From assembly GCA_965263165.1 (NCBI GenBank), contig OZ253584.1:434001-498000 (forward strand): a stretch of DNA of 64,000 nt, read 5' to 3'. Below the pieces are notes generated by a model. It was given only the letters and a program-made list of their open reading frames with translations, searched no databases and was not told the DNA's origin. This stretch comes from SAR202-VII-2 sp965263165 (lineage in GTDB: Bacteria > Chloroflexota > Dehalococcoidia > Lucifugimonadales > SAR202-VII-2). The translations under genes and the position numbers were made by a program. Positions 8,755-17,839 of the stretch are shown piece after piece. The stretch's first letter is position 1. Each line of letters begins with the position of its first letter.

Positions 8755-9369
8755 TCACGACGCGATAATGGAGGGCAATGAGGCAAGGTCTGCGCCCCGA
8801 TAGACGTCGGCTATGTTGGGCAGGTCGCCGGGCAGCACCGCGCCCCAGTCGACGCTCTCGGCTCTCTCTCTGCTAACGATGACCTCGAGCAGCCGTGGGG
8901 ACGGCTGGCCAGCGCCCTGCCCATAAGGCGCAACCCACACGACATAGACCGTATCGGCGCGAGCGTCGGTGAAGAGACGCCCGAGCAGGCGCAGGGTTTC
9001 ATCCTGCACCCTCCGCAAGACCACGTCGGGCGATCCGACCGGCGCCGACAGACCCATCGCCGGATGGTCTTCCAAACCGCCCACGAAGGCAACGGCCAAC
9101 ACTCGCGACTGCCCCACCACCGATCCTGCCTGGGACTGGATCCACTGGGCGTACTCGTCGGGATCGAAGGCGGGCTCAGGGGCGGAGCTGAACCGGGCCG
9201 GATGCCAGAGGAACATGAAGCTTGAGGCGGCGAACACCAGAAGCAGTAGCAACGCCCCGAAGCGGTAGGCCCATACGGGGATGATGCGCCCGTGGCCGTC
9301 GGGGATGGGCTCATAGGTGTATGGCTCCTCGGGACGCCAATCTTCTTCTTCACTGTCCCAGTTGCCCAT
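8755..9369 (-). CDS. Single-pass membrane protein of unknown function
   Basis: A protein of 204 residues. An acidic, Trp/Tyr-rich N-terminal tail of about 30 residues is followed by one helix (about 35-55, FGALLLLLVFAASSFMFLW) and an outer or soluble domain of about 150 residues. No family is recognised. It lies between tmk and sbcC on the same strand, 60 bases before sbcC, so it is likely co-transcribed. The ATG at 9369 is the only good start; the ribosome site is weak. Confidence 0.7.
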   Translation of the reverse strand: MGNWDSEEEDWRPEEPYTYEPIPDGHGRIIPVWAYRFGALLLLLVFAASSFMFLWHPARFSSAPEPAFDPDEYAQWIQSQAGSVVGQSRVLAVAFVGGLEDHPAMGLSAPVGSPDVVLRRVQDETLRLLGRLFTDARADTVYVVWVAPYGQGAGQPSPRLLEVIVSRERAESVDWGAVLPGDLPNIADVYRGADLASLPSIIAS

Positions 9370-9455
9370 AGCCCCGTTCCAGCGCCCGGCTCGCGCCGAT
9401 GTTTGACGATTACGGTTGCCTTCCTGGTTTCCTCAGCTTACTCCGGAAGGCGCCG

Positions 9456-10139
9456 TCAGGAAACCTCGGATACGCCTCCAAGCAACGCCGCCACCCTCTG
9501 CCATATCAGCTCGGCGGTCTCAGCGACGGGCATGGCGGCATCCAGGACAAGCCAGGTCTCCGGACTAGCCGCTGCGAGGCTCAGGTAGCCGCCGCGCACA
9601 CGCTGGTGGAACTCCAGCGGCTCCTCTTCGAAGCGCTGACCCTCCTCATCGATTCGAGGGGACGGCGCCGGCCTTTCCTGGATGTCCACGGTTGTTGCTC
9701 TGCCGCCGGTGGCAATGCGTCGGAGGGCAACCACCGGATCGATGTCCAGCAGGACGTAGAGGTCAGGCTCAACGCCTTCCGTAGCCAGGTCGATCACCGG
9801 CCTAACGACCTGTTCGCCCAGCCCGCGCCCGTACCCCTGGTAGGCAATGGTTGAGCCGCTGTAGCGGTCCGTGACCACATCAACGCCTTCGGCCAGCGCC
9901 GGGCTTACAACCTCCGCGACCAATTGGCTTCGCGCAGCGCAGAAGAGGAATAGCTCGGCGCGAGGGGTCGCCGGATACTGCTTCAGCCAGGCTCGCAGGT
10001 AGTTACCGAGGGCAGTCGCTCCGGGCTCGCGGGTCAGAACCACCCGGCGCCCTTCTGCGGTCATGCGGTCATGAAGCAACCGGGCCTGGGTTGTCTTCCC
10101 ACTCCCCTCCACTCCCTCAAAGGCCACGAAGACGGCCAT
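9456..10139 (-). CDS. tmk: Thymidylate kinase
   Basis: A protein of 227 residues. It phosphorylates dTMP to dTDP in the cytoplasm. The P-loop EGVEGSGKTT lies at residues 8-17; TREPG and the DRY motif (TDRYSGSTIAYQGYG) are the expected dTMP-site elements. It is slightly longer than the usual 205-215 because of an insertion after the LID region (TTVDIQERPAPSPRID). It lies 12 bases after the R3H/AAA ATPase gene. Confidence 0.95.
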   Translation of the reverse strand: MAVFVAFEGVEGSGKTTQARLLHDRMTAEGRRVVLTREPGATALGNYLRAWLKQYPATPRAELFLFCAARSQLVAEVVSPALAEGVDVVTDRYSGSTIAYQGYGRGLGEQVVRPVIDLATEGVEPDLYVLLDIDPVVALRRIATGGRATTVDIQERPAPSPRIDEEGQRFEEEPLEFHQRVRGGYLSLAAASPETWLVLDAAMPVAETAELIWQRVAALLGGVSEVS

Positions 10140-10151
10140 CGTCGCTGCCCG

Positions 10152-11690
10152 CTAGTCCCTGCCGTTGGTCTGGGAGAGGGTGACTCTCCGATAAGGGTCG
10201 CGCCCCACGCTGCGCGATGCAAGGTTGTGGTTCCTAGCGAGCTGGTGCTGGAGCCGGCGGATGTAGGCCCCCTGAGGCTGGAGTTCAACGGCCCCCTCAC
10301 CCTCCATCAGGCGTCCGGCCGCCTCCTCCACCTCCTGCAACGCCTCATGCATGGCGGCGCCGCCACTGGCAACCGAAACAGTCAACAGGAATTGTTCGAG
10401 CTGCAGCGCCGTGTTCTTGCGAAGCACATAGACAGGCTTGCCCAGTTCCTCTGCCAGCGCCAGCGCCTGCGCGCCCTTGCGATAGTGGGTCTTGGTGGTC
10501 AACAGGAGGTCCGCGTCCTTGAGGTGCTCAACCGCCTGCATGTTGACCTGAGCCTGGCGAGCCGCCTGCGCCAGCTTGTCCCTGCTGACACCGAATGAGA
10601 AGATGCGAGGCGACGTCCCGCCGTCCGCGGGCTGCGGGGGCGTCCGCACGGACGCGACGGCCTCCGCCTCGCCGCCGGCAGTATCGGATTGCCGCAGTTC
10701 ACCGGCCTCGTCGATCCACCGCACTTCCGGCCGGGGGGGCACGCCCTGAAGCATAAGGTCGACGGTCCTGGCCACGTCGCGGTGGAAGGCCACCCTGCTC
10801 CAGTTTTGAATCTCGACAAGCATATGGAAGGTCGGGGGCGCCTTGCGCTCAAGGACGCTCTTGCGGGTGCCCCTCCGCCGCGCTTCATCGTCGCCGAGGG
10901 TCACTGACTGAATCCCCCCCACCAGATCGGAAAGGGTGGGATTCATCGCCAGGTTCTCCAGGGTGTTGCCATGAGCCGTGGCCACAAGTTGCACGCCCCG
11001 TTCGGCGATCGTGCGGGCAGCCATCGCCTCCAACTCCGTGCCCATCTCGTCGATAATGATCACCTCGGGCATGTGGTTCTCAACAGCCTCGATCATCACG
11101 GCGTGTTGCAGGCTGGGGGTTGGCACCTGCATTCGGCGGGCCTTGCCTATGGCTGGGTGCGGAATGTCCCCGTCGCCGGCGATTTCATTGGAAGTGTCGA
11201 CGATGATCACGCGCTTATCGCACTCATCGGCGAGGACGCGGGCGACCTCCCTAAGCATCGTCGTCTTGCCCACGCCGGGCCGGCCCAGCAGGAGGATGCT
11301 TTTTCCGGTGGGCGCCAGATCCTCAATGACTCGGATGGTCCCATAGACGGCCCGCCCCACCCTGCAGGTCAGGCCCACGATCCTTCCGGCGCGGTTGCGA
11401 ATTGCGGAGATCCGATGCAGTGTCCGCTCTATGCCGGCGCGGTTGTCATCCCCGAAGGCCCCTATCCTGGAGGTCAGTTGGAGAATCTCCTCCTCGGTGA
11501 TCTCCCGCCGGTCCAGGACGATGTCGCGGCCGAGAAAGCGGGCCACCGGCTTGCGGCCCAGGTCCAGAACAACTTCCAGGAGGCTGGAAAGCTCCTCTCG
11601 GGCCCTCAGCGGGACTTGAACGCGCTGCGGAAGCACGTCGATCAAGGCTTCTAGATCGTCCACTATCCATCGTTGCTCAGGTGTTGCCAA
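10152..11690 (-). CDS. R3H-domain AAA ATPase (SpoIIIAA/Ycf45-like)
   Basis: A protein of 512 residues. The central ATPase resembles the SpoIIIAA/Ycf45 group: Walker A LGRPGVGKTT (about residue 139), Walker B VIIIDEMGTE and ATAHGNTLENL after it. The C-terminal 45 residues are an R3H domain (RRLQH, then ASRSVG and YRRV), which binds single-stranded nucleic acid. Known relatives are widespread in Chloroflexota, Firmicutes and cyanobacteria, with unclear roles. The start is TTG at 11690 with GGAGAG upstream. It is 17 bases from the upstream gene and 12 from tmk. Confidence 0.85.
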   Translation of the reverse strand: MATPEQRWIVDDLEALIDVLPQRVQVPLRAREELSSLLEVVLDLGRKPVARFLGRDIVLDRREITEEEILQLTSRIGAFGDDNRAGIERTLHRISAIRNRAGRIVGLTCRVGRAVYGTIRVIEDLAPTGKSILLLGRPGVGKTTMLREVARVLADECDKRVIIVDTSNEIAGDGDIPHPAIGKARRMQVPTPSLQHAVMIEAVENHMPEVIIIDEMGTELEAMAARTIAERGVQLVATAHGNTLENLAMNPTLSDLVGGIQSVTLGDDEARRRGTRKSVLERKAPPTFHMLVEIQNWSRVAFHRDVARTVDLMLQGVPPRPEVRWIDEAGELRQSDTAGGEAEAVASVRTPPQPADGGTSPRIFSFGVSRDKLAQAARQAQVNMQAVEHLKDADLLLTTKTHYRKGAQALALAEELGKPVYVLRKNTALQLEQFLLTVSVASGGAAMHEALQEVEEAAGRLMEGEGAVELQPQGAYIRRLQHQLARNHNLASRSVGRDPYRRVTLSQTNGRD

Positions 11691-11707
11691 CGCACTCTCC
11701 TTCCGGT

Positions 11708-12631
11708 TCAGGCCCTGGCCGGAGCAAGGCCCGGCGCCAGGACGGGGCTGGCGATGGCCCTAACCCATACTCTGTACCCGGCGCTCCGCTCGAAGCCCCA
11801 GCCTTCCAGCGCCCGCCCGAGCTCCGGAGCGTAGTCCTGCGCCAGACACCGAAGCATTCGCCTGGCATTGGCCCTTCTAAGGAGGGTCGCCAAGAAGCTG
11901 TCCATCCGCCCCCCAACGCTGGGCAGGGCTACGACTTCCAGGTGCACACCGATGGAACTCCGGCTGTAGCGGGCCGATGCATACAGGCGGTCCCCGTCCA
12001 GCCACACCAACTCGGTGACCCGGCCTGCGCTATCCTCGCGAGAGTCCTGCCACTGGGAGAGGGTCAACGCTCGCGTCGCTCTCACTTCAGCGGGGGTCGC
12101 CGCGTTGTACAGTTGAAAAAGACCATGCTCGTCCTGCGGCCCGGCTTCGCGAAGAGCAACGCCGTCCACAGCGCCGTTGCCCGCTGAACGCCGGCTGCGA
12201 ATGTACAGGTGCTCCTGAAAACTCGGGGTGAACCCTGCTTGCTGAGCAACCAAGTCCGCTTCAGAATCCTCCGCCACGCGTAGGAACAGGCGCTCGGCGC
12301 CGCACTGGGCCGCGTGTGCGGCGGCGCCCTCCAGCAGTTCCACGCCCGTCTCAGACGCGAAGGACCTGTAGGCCAGGTCTTCAATCTCCCAAGCCCTGGG
12401 ACCGCACCGCTTCCTCGCTGCTGCGACGCCGGTGGGCGTTCCACCGGTGAAACCCACCCAGACGGCCCGGTGGGTCTGCCGGCCAAGGTGTGGACGGAAA
12501 TTGCCCGCCATCCAGCGCACCCCGGCCGCACGCGCGCCCAGCCGTTCTCGTGTTACGGCAACGTTCGACCGCGCTAGGAGACCCAGGGTAGGCAGGTTTA
12601 TGAGATCAGCGACGGTGAGCCTGTGAATCAC
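11708..12631 (-). CDS. GNAT-like acetyltransferase, probable double domain
   Basis: A protein of 307 residues. The N-terminal half (about 55-150) contains strands and helices typical of GNAT folds (VWVGFTGGTPTGVAAAR, then LLEGAAAHAAQCGAERLFLRV and AGF near the end of the unit); the C-terminal half has a similar order ending in GF. The classical acetyl-CoA loop (Q/RxxGxG/A) is weak, so it may be a degenerate or non-acetylating member. The GTG start overlaps the pdxT stop by four bases (GTGA), indicating translational coupling. Confidence 0.55.
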   Translation of the reverse strand: MIHRLTVADLINLPTLGLLARSNVAVTRERLGARAAGVRWMAGNFRPHLGRQTHRAVWVGFTGGTPTGVAAARKRCGPRAWEIEDLAYRSFASETGVELLEGAAAHAAQCGAERLFLRVAEDSEADLVAQQAGFTPSFQEHLYIRSRRSAGNGAVDGVALREAGPQDEHGLFQLYNAATPAEVRATRALTLSQWQDSREDSAGRVTELVWLDGDRLYASARYSRSSIGVHLEVVALPSVGGRMDSFLATLLRRANARRMLRCLAQDYAPELGRALEGWGFERSAGYRVWVRAIASPVLAPGLAPARA

Positions 12632-13224
12632 GTTGCCTTCCCGCCGCTGTTGGCCATATCCAGGAAATAGCGATGAAACCTCAGATCTTGGGTCAGCTCA
12701 GGGTGGAACGCCGTTGCTAGGAGACTGCCCTGGCGGACGGCGACCACCCGCTCGTCACTCAGGCGGGCCAGTACATCCACGCCCTCGCCCACTCTGACGA
12801 CCAGCGGCGCCCGAATGAATACAGCGTTGAACGGGTCCGGCCCAAGGGCGGAGACAAGGATGTCTGCTTCAAAGCTGTCGACCTGACGACCGAAAGCGTT
12901 CCTGGCGACGTCGATGTCGATGAGGTCCAGGGGTTGGGGACGGTCTCCGAGCAGTCGGTGGGCCATCAGGATCATGCCGGCGCAGGCACCCCATACCGGC
13001 CATCCCTGTTTGGCCATATCGGCAATCGGCTGCGAAAGGCCGTACAGGTCCATCAGACGCCGAATGGTGGTGCTTTCGCCGCCGGGAATGATCAGACCGT
13101 CAAGGGATTCCAGGCCCCTGGGCAGGCGCACCTCCCGGGTCTCCGCGCCCAATTCGGTCAGGACGTGGGTATGCTCGGCGAAGTCCCCCTGCAGGGCCAG
13201 AACGCCGATCCGGACCAACGTCAC
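12628..13224 (-). CDS. pdxT: Pyridoxal 5'-phosphate synthase glutaminase subunit
   Basis: A protein of 198 residues. It releases ammonia from glutamine and passes it to PdxS. It shows the family marks: GGEST, the nucleophile Cys in GACAGM, and the His/Glu pair in FHPEL. It overlaps pdxS by four bases and the downstream GNAT-like gene by four bases. Confidence 0.97.
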   Translation of the reverse strand: MTLVRIGVLALQGDFAEHTHVLTELGAETREVRLPRGLESLDGLIIPGGESTTIRRLMDLYGLSQPIADMAKQGWPVWGACAGMILMAHRLLGDRPQPLDLIDIDVARNAFGRQVDSFEADILVSALGPDPFNAVFIRAPLVVRVGEGVDVLARLSDERVVAVRQGSLLATAFHPELTQDLRFHRYFLDMANSGGKAT

Positions 13225-14102
13225 CAGCCTCGCGTGGCCAGAAGCTGCTCGGGTTCGATGGAGCGAACGCTGATGCCCGGCATTGCGTCGCCGAGGCCCT
13301 GGGAGACTTCCGCAATGATGTTGGGGTCCTGGTAGTGGGTCACTGCCTGCACGATGGCGCGGGCCATGAGGGCGGGGGCAGAGGACTTGAATATCCCGGA
13401 ACCAACGAAGACGCCGTCAACGCCAAGCTGCATCATCAGCGCGGCGTCAGCCGGAGTGGCAACGCCCCCAGCGGCAAAGTTCACAACCGGCATTCTGCCC
13501 TGCCGGCGGACTTCCTCCACCAGCTCCAGCGGAGCGCCCAGGTTCTTGGCCTCGGTCGGGAGTTCATCCTCGGCCATACTCATGATCTTGCGGATTTCGC
13601 CCTGGACGGACCGCGAGTGGCGGACCGCCTCAACGATATCGCCGGTTCCGGCCTCGCCCTTCGTGCGAATCATAGCCGCGCCCTCGCTGATACGGCGCAG
13701 CGCCTCGCCAAGGTCCCGGCAACCACAGACGAAGGGAACCTTGAAATCGTGCTTCCAGACATGATGGCTCTCGTCGGCAGGCGTGAGGACTTCGGACTCG
13801 TCAATGTAGTCCACGCCCAACGCCTCCAGCACCTGGGCTTCCACGAAGTGCCCTATGCGGCATTTGGCCATCACCGGGATGGTTACGGCCTCCATGATTT
13901 CCTTGATCTTGGTGGGGTCTGACATGCGAGCCACGCCGCCGGCGGCCCGGATATCGGCGGGGACGCGTTCCAAGGCCATGACGGCGCAGGCTCCGGCCTC
14001 TTCAGCGATGGCAGCCTGCTCCGCCGTCACCACGTCCATGATAACCCCACCCTTGAGCATCTGGGCCAAACCCACTTTGACCTGCCACGTACCCTGCTCC
14101 AT
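13221..14102 (-). CDS. pdxS: Pyridoxal 5'-phosphate synthase lyase subunit
   Basis: A protein of 293 residues of the highly conserved PdxS (YaaD/SNZ) family. It makes PLP from ribose 5-phosphate (or ribulose 5-phosphate), glyceraldehyde 3-phosphate and ammonia. The Lys residues used for imine chemistry are in MAKCRIGH and IRTKGEAGTG; NFAAGG and the phosphate-binding GVFVGSGIF are present. It is the first gene of a minus-strand run reaching sbcC. Confidence 0.98.
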   Translation of the reverse strand: MEQGTWQVKVGLAQMLKGGVIMDVVTAEQAAIAEEAGACAVMALERVPADIRAAGGVARMSDPTKIKEIMEAVTIPVMAKCRIGHFVEAQVLEALGVDYIDESEVLTPADESHHVWKHDFKVPFVCGCRDLGEALRRISEGAAMIRTKGEAGTGDIVEAVRHSRSVQGEIRKIMSMAEDELPTEAKNLGAPLELVEEVRRQGRMPVVNFAAGGVATPADAALMMQLGVDGVFVGSGIFKSSAPALMARAIVQAVTHYQDPNIIAEVSQGLGDAMPGISVRSIEPEQLLATRGW

Positions 14103-14146
14103 CGCCCGACCTCTCTATACCAAATCGAAGTTCCTGCCTCAACGCG

Positions 14147-14176
14147 ATTATACGGCTCAGGCGTTGAAGCCTTCAA
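14147..14176 (-). promoter_or_regulatory. Likely promoter of the pdxS operon
   Basis: On the minus strand TTGAAG (14176-14171), 18 bases, then consensus TATAAT (14152-14147), about 45 bases before the pdxS start. Called from hexamers and spacing. Confidence 0.55.
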
Positions 14177-14285
14177 CAGCGGTGGGGCGTATTCCCTACC
14201 GATCCACCCTCTGCAGGCAGGGCCGGCATCGTATACTGAAAGTAGGTCTTGTGGAGGTTTGCGAAGCGGTCCGCGATTCTTTCGC

Positions 14286-14462
14286 ATGAACGCCATGGAC
14301 GACACAAAGAGCGAACGCCGAGAGCGCAAGCGCCGGAGCCGGCGGAAGATGCTGGTTTCTGGCGCCGGCCTGCGCGCGACGTGGCGCCGGGTAGTGGAGC
14401 AGGCGCGGGCATCCAGAGAGAAGCGCAAGAAGCCGGGAACCGGTAGGGCCAACGACGCCTGA
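14286..14462 (+). CDS. Possible small basic protein
   Basis: A frame of 58 codons from ATG 14286, with 19 Arg/Lys in the first half (SERRERKRRSRRK) and a charged tail, like a nucleic-acid-binding or ribosome-associated peptide. GGAGG at 14253-14257 is too far from this ATG and too close to an in-frame TTG at 14259. Support is composition and position only; it may be a chance ORF between divergent and convergent genes. Confidence 0.3.
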   Translation: MNAMDDTKSERRERKRRSRRKMLVSGAGLRATWRRVVEQARASREKRKKPGTGRANDA

Positions 14463-14522
14463 ACCCTCGCAAGAAGACCTTCGGCGCTGCGGCCGCAGCG
14501 CCTGCGGGAAGTGGCCGCCCCC

Positions 14523-15026
14523 CTAAAGCCCCTCTCGCTTGTAGCGCTGAGCCTTCTTGGCATAGCGCTCTCCCCGGCTCTCCAGAAGGGGCGCGTGCTT
14601 TGGGTCCAAGGGACGCACCTGGGCGGGGGCGCCCACCAACAACGACCGGTCAGGGGCCTTCACGCCCGGAAGGACCACTGCTCCAGCAGCCACCAGGCAG
14701 AAATCGCCAAGCTCCACGTCGTCCAGCACTGTTGCGTTGTTCCCGATGAGGCAATGGCCGCCGATCCTGGCGCTGTGGACGACGGCGCTGTGGCCAACGG
14801 TAACGTGGTCGCCTATTTCGGTGTCATAGTCGGCGTGGACCACCGCGCCGTCCTGGATATTAGTCCAACGTCCTATGGTCAGGCGCCCTTCGTCGGCCCG
14901 CACGACAGCCGAAGGCCACACGCTGGAACCCTCGCCGATAACAACGTCGCCAACAACGTAGGCAGCCTCGCTGACCCACGCGGTGTCATGGACCTGCGGC
15001 GCTTTGCCCTCAAGGCTGCGAATCAC
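14523..15026 (-). CDS. Gamma-carbonic-anhydrase-family hexapeptide-repeat protein
   Basis: A protein of 167 residues with left-handed beta-helix repeats (for example YVVGDVVIGEGSSVWPSAVV). The three zinc-ligand His are seen in HADYDTEIGDH and GHSAVVH, as in the YrdA/PaaY/CamH group. It may interconvert CO2 and bicarbonate or act on a CoA-linked substrate; many relatives show little activity. It is alone on the minus strand and divergent from the PanE-like gene. Confidence 0.88.
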   Translation of the reverse strand: MIRSLEGKAPQVHDTAWVSEAAYVVGDVVIGEGSSVWPSAVVRADEGRLTIGRWTNIQDGAVVHADYDTEIGDHVTVGHSAVVHSARIGGHCLIGNNATVLDDVELGDFCLVAAGAVVLPGVKAPDRSLLVGAPAQVRPLDPKHAPLLESRGERYAKKAQRYKREGL

Positions 15027-15141
15027 AGACTCCTCCCGCCCGCTGACGTTGCCCGAACATTATAGATGGGCCGCCATGCCGCTGCATTGACGCGCGGCGC
15101 CCCTGGCTCGATACTGCGGCCACCCAGACGCGGGAGGGGTG

Positions 15142-16158
15142 ATGGCGGGCATCGCCGTGTACGGAGCAGGGGCCGTTGGGTGCGTCATCGGCGGAGGTCT
15201 GGCTCGCGCCGGGCGCGACGTAGTTCTCATCGACCCGTGGCGCGAGCACGTCGAGGCCATAAATTCCATCGGCCTCCACCTCGCGCTGGAGGGAGAAGGC
15301 GCGTTCCCCGTCACGGTCAGGGCGCTGCACCCTGAAGAATTGGCGTCTGGTCAGACCTTCGACATCGTCATTCTGGCGGTCAAGTCGCAGGACACCGAGA
15401 GCGCCTTGGCCTTGATGTCGTCTCGCCTGGCCGGGGACGGCTATGTAGTTTCCGCCCAAAACGGTATCAACGAGGACGTGATCGAGCCGATCATAGGCGC
15501 CGAGCGAACCGTCGGCTGCGTCATCACCTTCGCCGCCGCCCTACCCGCCGCAGGGCGCGCCGCTCGGACCACGCCGCCCGGAACCCCAGCCATGATCATC
15601 GGCGAAGCCGCCGGACCGCCATCGCCGAGGCTGGAGCGCCTCAAAGAAATGCTCAATCAAGTTGGCCCGACCCGCGTGACCGACAACCTTCGCGGCGAAC
15701 GGTGGGCCAAGCTCATTAACAACGCCATGATGAACCCGGTGGCCGGCATCAGCGGCTTGGGATCGCGGGCCATTCGCATGGACCCGGAGGCGAGAGCAGG
15801 CGCCATCAAGATTGGAGCGGAGGGCGCCCGCGTGGCCCATGCGTTGGACGTGCCGGTTGCGCCGGTGCTGGGCGGCATAGAGCCGGAGGCCCTGGTGGCG
15901 GAGGCGGAGGGCCGCCCCACAACGGTTGTGGAAAGACTGACCGCCGAGGCAGAGCGGCGAGGCGAGGGAATCCCCTCCCTGCTCCAGGACGTTCGCAAGG
16001 GCCGCAAAACGGAGGTGGACTACCTCAACGGCCTTATCGTCCGGCGCGGCTTGGAAACCGGCGTACCCACCCCGGTAAATGAAGCCATCATAGGGCTGGT
16101 GAAGGCCGTGGAGACGGGGCGCTTGGAGCCTTCGCCGGAGAATCTGAGGCTGTTGTAG
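15142..16158 (+). CDS. Ketopantoate reductase family protein (PanE/ApbA)
   Basis: A protein of 338 residues. The NADPH-binding GAGAVGCVIGG is at the N-terminus; the middle has AVKSQDTE, QNGINED and the C-terminal domain has the substrate Lys region WAKLINNAMMNPVAG. It probably reduces 2-dehydropantoate or a related 2-keto acid; the family is broad. ATG 15142 is used, just after GGGAGGGG; an in-frame GTG is one codon upstream. Confidence 0.88.
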   Translation: MAGIAVYGAGAVGCVIGGGLARAGRDVVLIDPWREHVEAINSIGLHLALEGEGAFPVTVRALHPEELASGQTFDIVILAVKSQDTESALALMSSRLAGDGYVVSAQNGINEDVIEPIIGAERTVGCVITFAAALPAAGRAARTTPPGTPAMIIGEAAGPPSPRLERLKEMLNQVGPTRVTDNLRGERWAKLINNAMMNPVAGISGLGSRAIRMDPEARAGAIKIGAEGARVAHALDVPVAPVLGGIEPEALVAEAEGRPTTVVERLTAEAERRGEGIPSLLQDVRKGRKTEVDYLNGLIVRRGLETGVPTPVNEAIIGLVKAVETGRLEPSPENLRLL

Positions 16159-16165
16159 CGGGGGA

Positions 16166-16197
16166 GGCGCGGCCAGCTGGGCGGGTGGCCACGCGCC
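16166..16197 (+). terminator. Possible GC hairpin after the PanE-like gene
   Basis: GGCGCGGCCA (16166-16175) can pair with TGGCCACGCGCC (16186-16197) with a small bulge. The rest of the space to 16390 holds no gene that I can see. Confidence 0.3.
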
Positions 16198-16390
16198 CCA
16201 ATTTCCCAAGCAGAGCAACGGGCTTCTGAAAGCTCGGCCGTTGGGTTCATCGTTTAAAAGCATTAGGCAGGGTCTCAGTTTGCAATCTCGGATTCATTGA
16301 GGTTGCCGCGCCGCCGGCCAGGGCCGGGGCGTACCCCCAGCACCGCGTTCGTGGTAGGGTGTCACCGGACTTTTCAACCTCGGAGGAACC

Positions 16391-17362
16391 ATGGCTCGCA
16401 TGATCTTCAGCGTCGGGGGAAGCTCAGGGCTCAATTGGATGGACTTCGTTGACGTCGTGAAGGCGTGCGAAGAGATGGACTTCTACGCCTTCTACCCCTC
16501 AGACCACCTCATGACGGTCCAGGTCGGGCGCGGAACCAAGGACGACCGGATAGACGCCATAGCCGTGGTGCTGGCGCTCGCTCCGATCACGTCGAAGATC
16601 CGTCTGGGTGTCCAGGTCATCGGCAACCTGTTCCGCCACCCTGTGATCACGGCCAAAATGATGAACGCCCTGGACCACATCTCCAACGGCCGGGCCGACA
16701 TAGGCCTCGGCGCCGGGTGGTCGAAGATGGAACACGCCGCCCACGGCATGGCGTTCCCTGGCCTCGCCGAGCGCATAGAGCGCATGGAGGAGTCCATCGC
16801 ATTGATGAAGGCGCTGTTCACGGAGGAGCGAGCCACCTTCGAGGGCAAGTACTATCAGGTGTACGAGGTCCCCTTCGACCCCAAGCCAGTTCAGAAGCCC
16901 CACCCGCCGATCATGATCGGCGGCATCAACGATGCCAGCCTCAGGGTGGCCGCCCGCCACGCCAACGATTGGAGTTCCCTTGGGCCGCGCCTGGACATCC
17001 AGGAAAGGGCGCTCCGCCTGAAGGAAATCTGCGAAGAGGAAGAACGCGATTTCTCCTCCATCCGCGCCTCACACCAGGTCCCCCTCCTGCTCACCGATGA
17101 CCGGGCGGCGGTCGACGCGATGGTGGACACCCAGGTCCAACGGATGGTCGGCAACCCCGGGTTCAAGCCGTCTCCCCATTACGGCAGCCTGGAGGAGCAG
17201 ATGCGGGACACCATCGTCGCAGGGGATGCGGAAGCCGTGAAGGAGCAGTTGGACGCCTGGAGAGAGGTGGGCGTCAGCCACATGAACTTCGTGACGCCCC
17301 GTCCCTTCAACCGGGATATGCTCGAGAGGTTCCAGGCCGAGGTGGCGCCGGCGTTTGCCTAG
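16391..17362 (+). CDS. LLM-class flavin-dependent oxidoreductase
   Basis: A protein of 323 residues of the bacterial luciferase-like (F420/FMN) family. Family features are seen: SDHL near residue 38, KIRLGVQVIGN, HISNGRADIGLGAGW, and the KPHPPIMIGG segment. Such enzymes use FMNH2 or F420 in oxidation of many small molecules; the substrate is not evident. The start is ATG with GGAGGAACC just before. Its stop codon is directly followed by a sequence shared with the edge of another repeat copy (47835). Confidence 0.92.
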   Translation: MARMIFSVGGSSGLNWMDFVDVVKACEEMDFYAFYPSDHLMTVQVGRGTKDDRIDAIAVVLALAPITSKIRLGVQVIGNLFRHPVITAKMMNALDHISNGRADIGLGAGWSKMEHAAHGMAFPGLAERIERMEESIALMKALFTEERATFEGKYYQVYEVPFDPKPVQKPHPPIMIGGINDASLRVAARHANDWSSLGPRLDIQERALRLKEICEEEERDFSSIRASHQVPLLLTDDRAAVDAMVDTQVQRMVGNPGFKPSPHYGSLEEQMRDTIVAGDAEAVKEQLDAWREVGVSHMNFVTPRPFNRDMLERFQAEVAPAFA

Positions 17363-17510
17363 GGAATCTCTGAACAAATTCGACAGACGCACTGCGACTC
17401 GAGCGCATGCCAGGGGCAGGGCTAGAAGGGTTCCTCGGGCCTCAACCTCATTCTTTGATTGTATGTGTTACTGCGTTTTCTTCTCCCCCGGCGCTCCGTA
17501 GGCGTGGAGC

Positions 17511-17610
17511 CGTTACAAAGGCGTTACAAGCCGTTACAAGGGCGTTACGAGTCGTTACAAAGCTGTTACGAGTCGTTACGGAGCCGTTACCAATCGTTAC
17601 GAGCCGTTAC
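17511..17610 (+). repeat. Helically phased GTTAC array in copy A
   Basis: Ten (C/T)GTTAC units start at 17511, 17522, 17532, 17543, 17553, 17564, 17574, 17585, 17595 and 17605, giving steps of 10 or 11 bases. Bases between units vary. The period equals one turn of B-DNA, which would place the motifs on one face of the helix. Confidence 0.85.
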
Positions 17611-17801
17611 GGAGTTGGATGGCTCCAGGGAGCCTGTGCCTTACAACGGCATTCACTCCGATCCCAACCTTCCTCGGAGGGTCTTGCCCCTTGGGTTGTT
17701 CCCTCAGCGCCCCTGCCACAGGGGGATTCTCTGTGTTTAGCCTCCAGTGCAATATGTATGCGGCAGGCTCCGAGAAGGAGAAGCGGACCGGTGGCCCACT
17801 T

Positions 17802-17839
17802 CATGGGGATACTATAGCACACTCGTTCTGATTTTGCAA
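17802..17839 (-). promoter_or_regulatory. Conserved promoter of copy A with ATG at the expected start site
   Basis: On the minus strand TTGCAA (17839-17834), 17 bases, TATAGT (17816-17811), then six bases and ATG (17804-17802). The spacing to ATG is what a leaderless transcript would have. The frame opens as MKWATGPLLLLGACRIH and stays open to 17607 (65 codons). Confidence 0.65.

Noticed and set aside
14259..14285. TTG start at 14259 for the small basic ORF
   Set aside because: GGAGG ends only one base before it, too close for initiation.
17511..17610. GTTAC and GTCAC arrays as CRISPR arrays
   Set aside because: Units are 5-6 bases at 10-11-base steps with no spacers of 25 or more bases and no cas genes.
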